Shown piece by piece: positions 26,486-35,638 of a DNA stretch of 64,000 bases. The position numbers were made by a program, and so were the translations under genes. The first letter of the stretch is position 1. Every line of letters begins with the position of its first letter. Below the pieces are notes generated by a model that ran no database searches, was not told the origin of the DNA, and was given only the letters and a program-made list of their open reading frames with translations. This DNA is from Denitrificimonas halotolerans (GTDB lineage Bacteria; Pseudomonadota; Gammaproteobacteria; Pseudomonadales; Pseudomonadaceae): positions 74,871 through 138,870 of the forward strand of contig NZ_JAXIVU010000006.1 of assembly GCF_034259425.1 (NCBI RefSeq), written 5' to 3'.

Positions 26486-27907
26486 TTATAAAGCTATGCG
26501 ATCGCCCAACTCTGGAATGTTAACATCCCAATCTAAGCGTTTTTTAAATTCGCTTTGGAGGATCTCCATTTTATCTAGTTCACCATGGATCAAATACAAT
26601 TCAGGCCGGTTTTCAAATTGACTGGCCCAGTTTATTAACTGTGACTGGCCCGCATGAGCAGAAAACCCACCGAGGGTATGCACCTGTGCGCCAACCATAA
26701 TATCTTCTTTAAATACACGAACAGTTTTAGCACCATCCACAATAGCTCGGCCATTAGTACCACGGGCTTGGAAGCCTGTGAAAATAATATGGCAGTCTTT
26801 GCGCCACAAATTGTGTTTAAAGTGGTGAATGATACGACCACCGTTACACATACCGCTCCCAGCGACAATAATAGCGCCACTTTTAACTTTGTTAATTGCC
26901 ATTGACTCCTCGGGGCTAGGAGTGATCTTTAAAATAGGCAGCCAGTCATCCACGTTATGTATATTATGCTTGATCAGCATGGAGCGGTTGTGCTCATCGA
27001 AATCTTCGCGATGGCGGTAGTAGATGTCATTAGCTCGGATGGCCATAGGACTGTCTAAGTACACGGTGTGTTGTGGAAGACGACCTTCCTGATAAAAACG
27101 TCCTAAATGGAATAAGATATCTTGGGTCCGGCCTACAGAGAAGGCTGGGATCATGACGTTGCCGCCGTCTTTATGGGCTTGCTCAAGAATTGCTACCAAC
27201 TCGTCAAGGGTGTCTTCATTACAGCGGTGGTCACGATCACCGTAGGTTGATTCAAGTAGTAAGAGATCTGCATGTTTGAGGGTTGAGGGCGCTTTCATCA
27301 AAGGTGAGCAAGTGCTACCTAAATCACCGGAGAAGACTAACGTGCGCACACTATCGTTAGGTTCGGTAAATTTGAGTTCAACAATCGCGGAGCCAATAAT
27401 ATGCCCCGCATCATGGAAGGCCACGGTAACACCAGGTACAACTTCAGTGTGTGTTTCATAGTCAATTGGACGGCGCAGTTTAAGTACCCGTGCAGCATCT
27501 TCGCTGACATACATAGGTTTGATTGGGCGCTTACCACGGCGGGCACGCCAACGGTTTTCCCACTCAGTGTCTTTTTCTTGAATATGAGCTGAGTCCAGCA
27601 GCATGAGTTCCATGAGTTCGCAGGTGGCGTCGGTAGCATAAATAGGACCACGGAAACCTTCTGCGACTAAACGCGGTAACATACCACTGTGATCAATATG
27701 GGCGTGGGAAATGACGACAGCATCTATATGCTCAGGGTTAAAAGTAAAAGCTGAGCGTTTAGCGTTATCATGTTCTTCGTGATGGTCGTTATCACCACCT
27801 TGTTCCATGCCGCACTCAAGTAATATTTTTTTCTTATCATAGGTTTCTATGAGGTAGCAGGAGCCGGTGACTTGCTGAATAGCACCGAGAAAATTGAGTA
27901 AGGCCAT
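26486..27907 (-). CDS. Beta-CASP metallo-hydrolase, RNA-processing type
   Basis: Metallo-beta-lactamase fold with a beta-CASP insert, a family including RNase J-like and CPSF73-like nucleases. The metal motif is SHAHIDHSG (His68, His70, Asp72, His73), followed by DAGHIIGSA and FSGDLGS. Late motifs IVAGSGMCNGGRI, FTGFQARGTNGR and HTLGGFSAHAGQ fit the YSH1/RNA-metabolising group. At 473 residues it is typical for the proteobacterial form. First gene of a two-gene unit with the LOG protein. It likely cuts RNA, though this is inferred from the family only. Confidence 0.87.
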   Translation of the reverse strand: MALLNFLGAIQQVTGSCYLIETYDKKKILLECGMEQGGDNDHHEEHDNAKRSAFTFNPEHIDAVVISHAHIDHSGMLPRLVAEGFRGPIYATDATCELMELMLLDSAHIQEKDTEWENRWRARRGKRPIKPMYVSEDAARVLKLRRPIDYETHTEVVPGVTVAFHDAGHIIGSAIVELKFTEPNDSVRTLVFSGDLGSTCSPLMKAPSTLKHADLLLLESTYGDRDHRCNEDTLDELVAILEQAHKDGGNVMIPAFSVGRTQDILFHLGRFYQEGRLPQHTVYLDSPMAIRANDIYYRHREDFDEHNRSMLIKHNIHNVDDWLPILKITPSPEESMAINKVKSGAIIVAGSGMCNGGRIIHHFKHNLWRKDCHIIFTGFQARGTNGRAIVDGAKTVRVFKEDIMVGAQVHTLGGFSAHAGQSQLINWASQFENRPELYLIHGELDKMEILQSEFKKRLDWDVNIPELGDRIAL

Positions 27908-28031
27908 GAGGTATCCTTATTGGCTATATGTGAATTGAGTATGACAGGGTGAGCAGTCATTGATAATTATCATGATACCCTTATTACATTGTGATTAAAC
28001 TGCACCAACTATGAGTTTATGGAGTATTAAT

Positions 28032-30440
28032 ATGCATCAGATTTTGCCGAGCCTCGCTGATTTAAATGAGCACGCTCAAGCTGAACCGGCTTTTGCACAG
28101 TGGCAAAAAGGTTACGGCCCCATCGAGCACACTGCAGAAACTCAGGCAGCTGTGTATCGATTGGCTCATCAGCTCGTGCAAGCTGGCATACAACCTGACA
28201 TCTCTACTGTATACCGAAAGTTAACGGCGTTGGATAAAATTACTGCCGCGGGTATGTCGCTTGTAGTACATATGACTTATGCCAATAAAATCCACCTTGA
28301 TGGAACAGAGTTGACTGCAGATGAATTTAAAGTTCAGCCTGAAGGTCATACGGGTGGTGCGTTGAACATGGTGCCTGGCTATGCAGCTTATATGGCACTG
28401 AATGCGTTAACTGGTGAAACTAGGGCATGGCTTATGGGGCAAGGACATAGCGTGGCCGCAGTTGAGGCTTTGAACGTGCTCTTTGGTAACTTGCATCCAG
28501 AGCAAGCCGCGGCTTATGGTCATGGCAAGGCTGGCATTGAGCAGTTGCTGCAGGATTTTTATAGTTACGGTATCGGTTCAGATGGCTCTATGGCTGCACC
28601 GCTAGGCAGTCATGTGAATCCTCATACGGCAGGCGGCATCATTGAAGGCGGGTATTTAGGCTTTGCTGAACTGCAATATGCGCATATGCCGTTACCCGGT
28701 GAAAAGCTCATTGCTTTCTTGTCTGATGGTGCAGCAGAAGAGCAGCGTGGTAGTGATTGGATTCCACGCTGGTGGCGTGCAGAAGATTGCGGCCCAGCGT
28801 TACCTATTATGATTGCCAATGGGCGCCGTATTGAACAGCGCACCGAGTTGGGCACTATTGAGGGGTTGAAAGGTTTCCAACGTCACTTACGGGGCTGTGG
28901 TTTTGACCCCATTGAGTTTGATGGTCGTGACCCAGCAGCCTTTGTTTGCACTATATGGGAGATGGAGCAACGCTTGGAGCGCCGAGTACAAGAAAAAAAT
29001 AATGGTATTTTGTCTTATCCGCTCCCCATTCCATATGGTATTGCTGAGACAACTAAAGGTTTTGGCTTCTACGGTGATGATGAAAATAAAGCGCATAATT
29101 TACCGTTACCGGGTAATCCGCATACCGATGAGTATTCTCGCCAGCTGTTTAATAAGCACGTCAAGCCGCTGTATGTCAGTCCAGAGGATATGAAACAAGC
29201 GTTAGATCTGCTTAGAACCCATGATGAGCAGAATCGCCCACTGGAACGTGACAACCCGCTAGCTAACCGCTATCCAAAGACACCGGTGCAACCTGAGCTG
29301 CACTATCGTGATGATGCTTGCTCAACCATGGCTGCTATTGACCGTTATTTCGTAGACTTAGTCCAAGCCAACCCTGACTTACGTCCAAGGGTCGGTAATC
29401 CGGATGAGTTGGCCAGTAATCGTCTGACAGGTGTGCTGAAGGCATTACGTCATCGTGTCAGTGAGCCAGAGAGTGAGCTTGAAGCGATTGATGGCGATAT
29501 CATTACAGCGCTCAACGAGGAGGCGGTGGTATCTGCTTGTTTGGCGAACCAAGCAGGATTGAACTTAGTAGCTAGTTATGAGGCATTCTGCGTAAAGATG
29601 CTAGGTGCGGTTCGTCAAAATATTATTTATGCGCGTCAGCAAAAAGAAATTGGCCGTCCTGCTGGTTGGTTGGGTTGGCCGCTGGTGGCGACTTCTCATA
29701 CGTGGGAAAATGGTAAAAACCAGCAGTCACACCAAGATACAACTTTCTGTGAAGCATTGTTAGGTGAGATGAATGATGTTTCACGTGTACTATTTCCAGC
29801 CGATCACAACAGTATGCTGGCTTTGCTGCCACAGATTTATAGTGAGCGTGGTCAGATTTCTTGTGTTGTTGCAGCTAAGCGTGACCGTCCGTGCTTCTTT
29901 AGCCAGACACAAGCTGAGCAGCTCGCTCGCGATGGTGCCATCATCGTTGAAGAATATGATGGTACAGATCCGTTGTTGTTGATTGCTAATGGTAGCTATC
30001 AGCTAGAACAGGTGCTGCGTGCCGCTAAGCGCTTGCGTGAGGCGGATATGGGGTATCGTGTGGTGTACTTGCAAGAGCCGGGGCGTTTCCGTACTCCACG
30101 TGACCGTTGGGAGTTAGATTACTTAGCCAGTGATGAGTTGACTGAGAAACTTTTCCCAGCGCGCTTCCGTATGCGCGTAGTGCTCACCCATATGCGTCCT
30201 GAAGTGTTACGTGGGCATATTTGGCGCATTTTGCCAGATGCATTGAATACCTATGTATTAGGTTATCGAAACCGTGGCGGCACTTTGGATGAATTCGGTA
30301 TGCAGTTTGTGAACCGTGCATGCTGGGGGAATGTATTGGCTGCTTGTGCACGTCTGCAGGATTTGCCGCGTACTGCTTTACTGACCATTGAGGAAGCAGC
30401 TGCTGTAGCAGGTAAGGGGGATCCACAGATATTACGTTAA
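28032..30440 (+). CDS. Divergent phosphoketolase-like thiamine-diphosphate protein
   Basis: An 802-residue protein of the xylulose-5-phosphate/fructose-6-phosphate phosphoketolase superfamily. Related proteins are often labelled 'xylulose 5-phosphate 3-epimerase' in databases. Similar layout is seen in LMGQGHSVAAVEALNVL, ALPIMIANGRRIEQRTELG and C-terminal GYRNRGGTLDEFGMQFVNRACW. Classical motifs are altered: the GDGEAETGP cofactor motif reads LSDGAAEEQRG and GPGHG reads GQGHS. So true phosphoketolase activity is doubtful. An ATG at 28011 is also in frame, but GGAG is placed for 28032. It faces away from the beta-CASP gene across about 120 bases. Confidence 0.75.
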   Translation: MHQILPSLADLNEHAQAEPAFAQWQKGYGPIEHTAETQAAVYRLAHQLVQAGIQPDISTVYRKLTALDKITAAGMSLVVHMTYANKIHLDGTELTADEFKVQPEGHTGGALNMVPGYAAYMALNALTGETRAWLMGQGHSVAAVEALNVLFGNLHPEQAAAYGHGKAGIEQLLQDFYSYGIGSDGSMAAPLGSHVNPHTAGGIIEGGYLGFAELQYAHMPLPGEKLIAFLSDGAAEEQRGSDWIPRWWRAEDCGPALPIMIANGRRIEQRTELGTIEGLKGFQRHLRGCGFDPIEFDGRDPAAFVCTIWEMEQRLERRVQEKNNGILSYPLPIPYGIAETTKGFGFYGDDENKAHNLPLPGNPHTDEYSRQLFNKHVKPLYVSPEDMKQALDLLRTHDEQNRPLERDNPLANRYPKTPVQPELHYRDDACSTMAAIDRYFVDLVQANPDLRPRVGNPDELASNRLTGVLKALRHRVSEPESELEAIDGDIITALNEEAVVSACLANQAGLNLVASYEAFCVKMLGAVRQNIIYARQQKEIGRPAGWLGWPLVATSHTWENGKNQQSHQDTTFCEALLGEMNDVSRVLFPADHNSMLALLPQIYSERGQISCVVAAKRDRPCFFSQTQAEQLARDGAIIVEEYDGTDPLLLIANGSYQLEQVLRAAKRLREADMGYRVVYLQEPGRFRTPRDRWELDYLASDELTEKLFPARFRMRVVLTHMRPEVLRGHIWRILPDALNTYVLGYRNRGGTLDEFGMQFVNRACWGNVLAACARLQDLPRTALLTIEEAAAVAGKGDPQILR

Positions 30441-30466
30441 ATGGTTATTGATCTGTAGGTTTGAGC

Positions 30467-30512
30467 GGCGCATTGTGTTTTGTCTAGCATAAGATAAAGT
30501 ACAATGTGCCGA
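30467..30512. repeat. Inverted repeat after the phosphoketolase-like gene
   Basis: CGGCGCATTGT (30467-30477) pairs with ACAATGTGCCG (30502-30512) with one G-U. There is no T-run. Possible terminator or processing hairpin. Confidence 0.4.
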
Positions 30513-30613
30513 TTACTGTACTTTAAGTGTAGCAGTGCAGAGAGCAGCAACTTGTATAAATGGGTGTTCTTTTCATAGATGAGCACAGTGTAAGCGGCAT
30601 ATGAGGATTAAAC

Positions 30614-31780
30614 ATGGCAGGTTTGATTTTCCCGTGGCGTGCAAGTAATCAATTTGAATTGCTCATTGATGGTCCTGCATTTTTTGAAGACTGGCTAGCA
30701 CGTATTGCTCAAGCTCAACGGCAAATTGATATCGAATTATATTTAGTGCGCAGTGGTCGAAGTGCTGATCGTGTCGAAGAGGCTTTGTTTGCGGCAGTAC
30801 AGCGTGGTGTACGTGTGCGCTGTTTGTTTGATGGTTTTGGTAGCCGTCAGTTTCGCCACTTACAGCGTCGACGTTGGCAAGCGTCGGGGATTGACTTACG
30901 TTTTTATAATCCCATGCGTTGGGTGCATGGGATACAGAATTTTTATCGTGACCATCGTAAATTGCTTATTGTGGATCAGAGCATAGCCTATGTTGGTGGA
31001 GCTGGATTAACGGATGACTTTTGGCAGCCAGGTGTTGCAACTAGCCGTTGGCATGAGGTAATGGTGCGTGTTGAAGGCCCTGTGGTGAATGACTGGCAAA
31101 GCTTGTTTGATAAGCAGTGGGATAGCTGTATTGAGCGTTTTTTTTGGAAAAAAAACAATGCACCTAAAGGTGCGAAGAACCACAGTAGTCCGCCATTACC
31201 GCTTGCCAATACTGGTAAAGGGCGGGTGGCCTACGCTGCTTCTACGCAGCATCGTAATATTCAAAAATCTTTATTGCGTGCTATAGCTGGTGCGCACCAA
31301 ACTATTTGGTTGGCGACACCATATTTTCTACCGACTTGGAGTGTGCGCCGTGCTTTGCGTAAGGCTGCTGCACGCGGCGTTGATGTGCGCTTATTGTTGA
31401 CAGGGCGACATACTGACTTACCCCCCGTACGTTGGGCTGGGCAGCGTTATTATCCAGCTCTCTTACGTAAAGGCGTCCGCATCTTTGAATATCAGCCGCG
31501 ATTTTTGCATTTAAAAATGGTTATGGTGGATGATTGGGTTACTGTAGGTTCATGTAACTTTGATCATTGGAACTTGCGTTTTAATCTCGAAAACAATCTG
31601 GAGGTGCGTGATACTCATTTTCTACAGCAAGTTTGTCAAAGTTTTCAGCATGATTTTACTCAAAGTTTAGAAATCACGGAAGATGTTTGGCGGCAGCGCC
31701 CGTTGTTACAGCGTTTTCGGCAGCGTTTATGGGGGTGGATGGATCGTTTAACAATTAACTTTTTAGATAAACGTAAATAA
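30614..31780 (+). CDS. Phospholipase D-family cardiolipin synthase B-like protein
   Basis: Transfers phosphatidyl groups to make cardiolipin, or a related phospholipase D reaction, at the inner membrane. Two HKD motifs are intact: HRKLLIVD (His114, Lys116, Asp121) and HLKMVMVD (His299, Lys301, Asp306). The latter is followed by VTVGSCNFDHWN. At 388 residues without N-terminal membrane helices it matches ClsB/YbhO rather than ClsA. It stands alone and converges on the tus gene. Confidence 0.87.
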   Translation: MAGLIFPWRASNQFELLIDGPAFFEDWLARIAQAQRQIDIELYLVRSGRSADRVEEALFAAVQRGVRVRCLFDGFGSRQFRHLQRRRWQASGIDLRFYNPMRWVHGIQNFYRDHRKLLIVDQSIAYVGGAGLTDDFWQPGVATSRWHEVMVRVEGPVVNDWQSLFDKQWDSCIERFFWKKNNAPKGAKNHSSPPLPLANTGKGRVAYAASTQHRNIQKSLLRAIAGAHQTIWLATPYFLPTWSVRRALRKAAARGVDVRLLLTGRHTDLPPVRWAGQRYYPALLRKGVRIFEYQPRFLHLKMVMVDDWVTVGSCNFDHWNLRFNLENNLEVRDTHFLQQVCQSFQHDFTQSLEITEDVWRQRPLLQRFRQRLWGWMDRLTINFLDKRK

Positions 31781-31829
31781 GCAGGCGTTAGATATCCGGC
31801 CCGTAGCCGCTTAATTGGCATGGCTATTG

Positions 31830-32726
31830 CTAAGTGTTACGTAGTGGGACTTGCTCAATTGTTTCCCCCTGAAAATACCCCAATAAAGTAGCTTCTAACT
31901 TATCTGAGCGGGTTTTACGCTGAGCGGCTATATCTGCGTTGAACTCAGCAATAATACGCAGCGCTGGTGCTGAATCTTGCAGAATGATGAGAGGAAGTGG
32001 AGCAGTAACAGGGCCTGCTTTGCCGCTCCAGTGGGTGACATTAGCCACTGGCTGCACCTTAACTTGACGTCGGATACGAATTGAGTTTTGTGGTGCTGTC
32101 ATGATGTTATTTAATAGTTGGTTGAGAGTGGCGCTGTAGTCAATGCTAGTAGAGTGCTCTAAAGCGTTATTAATACGTTTAATGAGTCGTGCTTTATTTG
32201 GGTAGACTAAGGATTGTTGTTGTGACCAGTTAAAGCGCACTGATTTGATATCATCCTGATGATAGCAGCGGATTAATCTGTATAGATGTACTGTCATCAC
32301 GCCAGGACAAGCTTGTTTAAGCACTTCAAAGCGAGCATTGGCGGTGCTGAAGTGTTCCACTACATAATTTTTGATGGCTAGCTTGGCGTTGTTTATGGTG
32401 TTTACGCATTCAACAATTTGCGTGGCATGAGGTGTATGCTGAGTGTCAAACCAAATTGCACCAGGCATACGTCGTGCACTTTTCTGCGAGAGTCCCGCAA
32501 TGATATGAAGGTCCTTATAAGCTTTGAGGGCGGCTTCAAGTGCCGCTTGATCGCTATAAATATTGGGCGTGATAATAGGTAAAGGATCATGCTCTTGAGC
32601 TTTTGTCAGCGGTGGAATTTGTGCAACCACGGCTTGTTGCGGAGGTGTTTTGCTCATTAATTTTTGCAGCAAGTTCAACTGATCAAGCAACACATTATAG
32701 TGCTGCTTTAAAAAGACAATATCCAT
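31830..32726 (-). CDS. tus: Tus-family replication terminus site-binding protein
   Basis: Homologue of Tus, the protein that binds Ter sites and blocks replication forks from one side. Aligning the 298 residues by eye with E. coli Tus gives collinear matches. QEHDPL matches DEHNPL, QKSARRMPGAIWF matches the region of Tus Lys89 (here Lys82), and ARFEVLKQACPGVMTVHLYR matches the segment 138-157. APQNSIRIRRQVKVQPVANV matches the DNA-contacting strands. Of the lock residues around the flipped C6 base, Phe140 and Tyr156 are kept (Phe133, Tyr149). Leu150 is Val143 and His144 is Lys137. The ATG follows GGAGGACC on the other strand's leader only weakly. Tus is known mainly from Enterobacterales and some plasmids. 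Confidence 0.85.
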   Translation of the reverse strand: MDIVFLKQHYNVLLDQLNLLQKLMSKTPPQQAVVAQIPPLTKAQEHDPLPIITPNIYSDQAALEAALKAYKDLHIIAGLSQKSARRMPGAIWFDTQHTPHATQIVECVNTINNAKLAIKNYVVEHFSTANARFEVLKQACPGVMTVHLYRLIRCYHQDDIKSVRFNWSQQQSLVYPNKARLIKRINNALEHSTSIDYSATLNQLLNNIMTAPQNSIRIRRQVKVQPVANVTHWSGKAGPVTAPLPLIILQDSAPALRIIAEFNADIAAQRKTRSDKLEATLLGYFQGETIEQVPLRNT

Positions 32727-33073
32727 GTGGAGGACCTAGTTAACTTTACAAGTTTAAACCATCATACATAAGCAGCTTAAAAAAATAAACTAACCTACTC
32801 AATAAAAAATATGTCAACAAAAAGCAGGGGATGCGCAAGCTTTTATAGTGTGAGAGTTTTGTATATTACGCATTTTTCACTTTCTATTACTGATGGCCAG
32901 GGTTTTACGTGAAGCTGATAAGTGTGTAAATAGTAGTTAACAAGCTTATGTTGCTCAGTTTTGGTATAATATTGCCCTTTAAATATCGGTTATTTGCACT
33001 GTTTAATAGGCTGCTGCACCAGTTGATAAGTGGTTTATAAGCAAGATTATTACTTAATTAAGGCAAGCGTTCG
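32727..33073. other. Divergent intergenic region between tus and the NERD gene
   Basis: A 347-base AT-rich region that must hold both promoters. E. coli tus is autoregulated by a Ter site here; no full Ter match is seen. GTAGTTAACAAGC at 32933-32945 resembles the Ter-like site at 60317-60332 with two bases (CA) missing, and TATGTTG occurs at 32947-32953. No gene is evident. Confidence 0.4.
32962..32970 (+). promoter_or_regulatory. Extended -10 promoter of the NERD gene
   Basis: TGGTATAAT is a perfect extended -10 element (TG-N-TATAAT) about 100 bases before the NERD gene; the -35 region is poor. Confidence 0.5.
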
Positions 33074-34027
33074 ATGTCGATTTTACTTTACGGCCAGCAA
33101 GCTGATCGTACCCATGAAAATCAAATGTTAAGGGCTTTTATTGATGCTCTGCAGGTAGATTGGGCGCATACAGGTAAAGATATAGTTCTGATTGCTAATA
33201 GTATGTGGAACGGGGTAGAGCTTGATCTAGTGTGCATTTTGCCAACGGCAATTATAATAGTGGACTTTAAGCACTACAGTGGTCATCTAGAAGGAACAGA
33301 AAATGGCCCTTGGCGAGTGGGTGGCGTTGAGGTAAAGGGAGGCAGTAAAAAGAATCCTTTTCAGCAGCTGCGCGATAATAAGTTTGCAGTCATAAATTGG
33401 TTAAAAAATAATAATTTATTGTCAGAGCAAAATATTGGGCATATCAATGCCGCGGTAGTATTTTCTGGCCCTATTGATGGTGCTGCTACTATTTCAGTTA
33501 AAGCATCCTACTGGTTTCACACTACAGATTTGTTGCGCTGCGCTACCACCTTAGCTGATATCAGCTCTGCAGAGCTGAAAATTTACCCCGGAGATATTCG
33601 AGCAATTTTAGATTGCTTAGGAGTGCAAGGTATTTTGCACTATTATGGTCAAGCCAATTACCCGTTAAAACTAATATCCGCACCGCAACGTTTGTCAGAT
33701 TCTGAACAGAAGTACATGCTGGATAGCGAATGCGAAGCTAAAGAAAACCAAGCCAAACAAGACGTAAGCCAAACAGCAGTAATACATGTACCGCGTAAGC
33801 GCATGTCTGTTTTGTTTAAGTCTACGTTAGTGCTAGGTTGTTTATTTGTAGTAATAGCAATTTTTAGCCAGCTTTACCCAAATAAAGGACATAGTGATGC
33901 GATGCAGCAACTGCCGTCTTTGGAAAGCCAAACAGATGGTTTTCCGATGCAGCTAGAGCAGATAATATCACCTGCTTTTCAGCAAAGTGCAGCAGCTCTG
34001 TATGTTGATCAAGAAGTATTGGTTTGA
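33074..34027 (+). CDS. NERD-domain membrane-anchored putative nuclease
   Basis: The N-terminal 110 residues form a nuclease-related domain with a PD-(D/E)XK-like pattern: Glu15, Asp51 in GVELDLV, and Asp64-x-Lys66 in IIVDFKHYSGHLE. These are followed by a Trp and the NPFQQLRDNK motif. A single hydrophobic segment (about 245-267, FKSTLVLGCLFVVIAIF) is preceded by basic RKR, so the domain should face the cytoplasm, with a 50-residue polar tail outside. The 317-residue product shows no known second enzymatic domain, and its C-terminus may have been lost. NERD proteins occur in DNA-processing and defence settings; the function here is unknown. Confidence 0.72.
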   Translation: MSILLYGQQADRTHENQMLRAFIDALQVDWAHTGKDIVLIANSMWNGVELDLVCILPTAIIIVDFKHYSGHLEGTENGPWRVGGVEVKGGSKKNPFQQLRDNKFAVINWLKNNNLLSEQNIGHINAAVVFSGPIDGAATISVKASYWFHTTDLLRCATTLADISSAELKIYPGDIRAILDCLGVQGILHYYGQANYPLKLISAPQRLSDSEQKYMLDSECEAKENQAKQDVSQTAVIHVPRKRMSVLFKSTLVLGCLFVVIAIFSQLYPNKGHSDAMQQLPSLESQTDGFPMQLEQIISPAFQQSAAALYVDQEVLV

Positions 34028-34242
34028 GGAGCTGTGGTATACACTACAGTTTTAAAAAGTGTGTATGTAAACCTAGAATAACTATACCTCAAGAAAAATT
34101 TAACCGTGCTTGTTTGAAGCGAATGCGTGGTGATTCCCTAAAAAGTCCAATATTACAACATGGGTTTTTTGGGTTTCTTGCGATAAACGCGCAGTCCATG
34201 GCCTAATTGTTGCAGCGCAGCATGGCGAGTCAGTTCTGCTCC

Positions 34243-35633
34243 AGCACGCACGCCCTGTCGCTGAAAATATCTGCTCATAAAATCAACATGTTTTTGCAAA
34301 ATACAAAAACCTAAGGTACGGCTTTGTTTGTGTTTACACCAAGACTGATAAATATGCTTAGCGCGCTGCTGGGTTGCAAAAGCATGTTCGATTTGCTCGG
34401 GATCAAAATATCCATTACGCCAAGGAATTTCTTGGTAATTCACATGCTCATCATAAATACCATAATAATGGATGGGTATGAGCAACTGTGCGTTGATGCC
34501 ATGTACAATGCGCTCAAAGACCAAGTTGTTGTCGTATAATGAAAGGATATCAGCTTGGTCGGTGCGTTCCGAGGTGGCGGTCAGGCCTAATAAGAACCGC
34601 GGACTAAAATACTGCAGAATAGCTCGATAACTTGGTGCACTGGCATGGTGAAATTCATCCATTACGATGTAATCAAAAAATATGTGGGACTAAAGCATTG
34701 TAATGCTTCTGGTTTGCTGAGGCTTTGTACTGAGGCGAAGAGAAAGTCTGCCCCCACTTCTTTAGGTGAGGCTTGAAATAAGCCGGTATGTACTCCTTCA
34801 TGCACACGATTAAATACAGCTTGAGCTTGCAATAAAATCTCTTCGCGGTGAGCAACAAATAAAACTCGTTTGGCGCGCAACTGTCAAGTGTCAAAAGCAG
34901 CTAACTAAGTTTTTCCCATACCGGTGGCTAGAACCACTAAGCCACGTGAGAAATCATCAAAACGGGTATTAACTAGAGCTTGTAGTGCTTCGGTTTGTAC
35001 ACTATTGGGACTAGGGGCATAAGGTTCATTGACAAAATTTGTCAACGATTGCAGTAGCGGGATGCGTTTTTGCCGCCTTGCGCTGTAACGGTCAACCCGG
35101 GCTGCAGTTAAAACTGAGCTGCGTGGATCTTTTAGCAATTGCGTAAATGCGTTACGAATGTGCAAAAACTTTCGTGCGGCTTTTGAATCTTTAGGAGGGG
35201 CAGTCATGTCGCCAAGACCATTCATAAGCATTTGTCAGTGCCGTACGGCTGTATTGTTAGAACCAATAAATGCACTGTCTTGTAGCGTTTGTTCGTGCTT
35301 ATTGTGTGTGAAAATATAGGTTTTTAAATGAAAGCTAGTTTCGTTTATGCACTCAAATATATGCACTTGTGCCCCGCGTTCAGCCAGCATTAGCAGCTCA
35401 TGCAGGGCATGAGGGTGAGTGATATCTAAATAGTCAGAAGTAAGAATACGAATCACAGCACCGTTATGAAGTGCCTCTATTAAAGGATCAAATAGTAAAA
35501 CCAAACCGGATGGTTGGATAAATGACACAGCAATTTCTATATCGGTTGCCTGATAGATTGTTTCGAGTAGTTTAGGCAGTAATGGGTCGTGCTGTGTCCC
35601 CGTGGTCAAGCGGTGGCTATTGATGAGCATCAA
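34243..35633 (-). pseudogene. Decayed PLD-DEXH superfamily 2 helicase
   Basis: Fragments of one large gene read from 35633 down. An N-terminal phospholipase-D-like domain (IEIAVSFIQPSGL to SAFIGSNN) is followed by a linker, then VVLATGMGKT (Walker A), RVLFVAHREEIL (motif Ia), DEFHHASAPSYR (DEXH box), LGLTATSERTD (motif III) and RTLGFCILQKHVDFM (start of helicase C). Damage: paired frameshifts near 35195-35262, in-frame TAG after GKT (35th kb, 34905-34907) and TGA nearby, a frameshift in the six-base A run near 34676. The C-terminal half including any DUF3427-type domain is missing beyond 34243. The trailing frame to 34153 is unrelated. Such helicases are common in defence islands. Confidence 0.88.
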
Positions 35634-35638
35634 GAGTG

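Noticed and set aside
34024..34206. A 60-codon plus-strand frame after the NERD gene
   Set aside because: No ribosome-binding site, unusual composition, and it lies across the border of the decayed helicase on the other strand.
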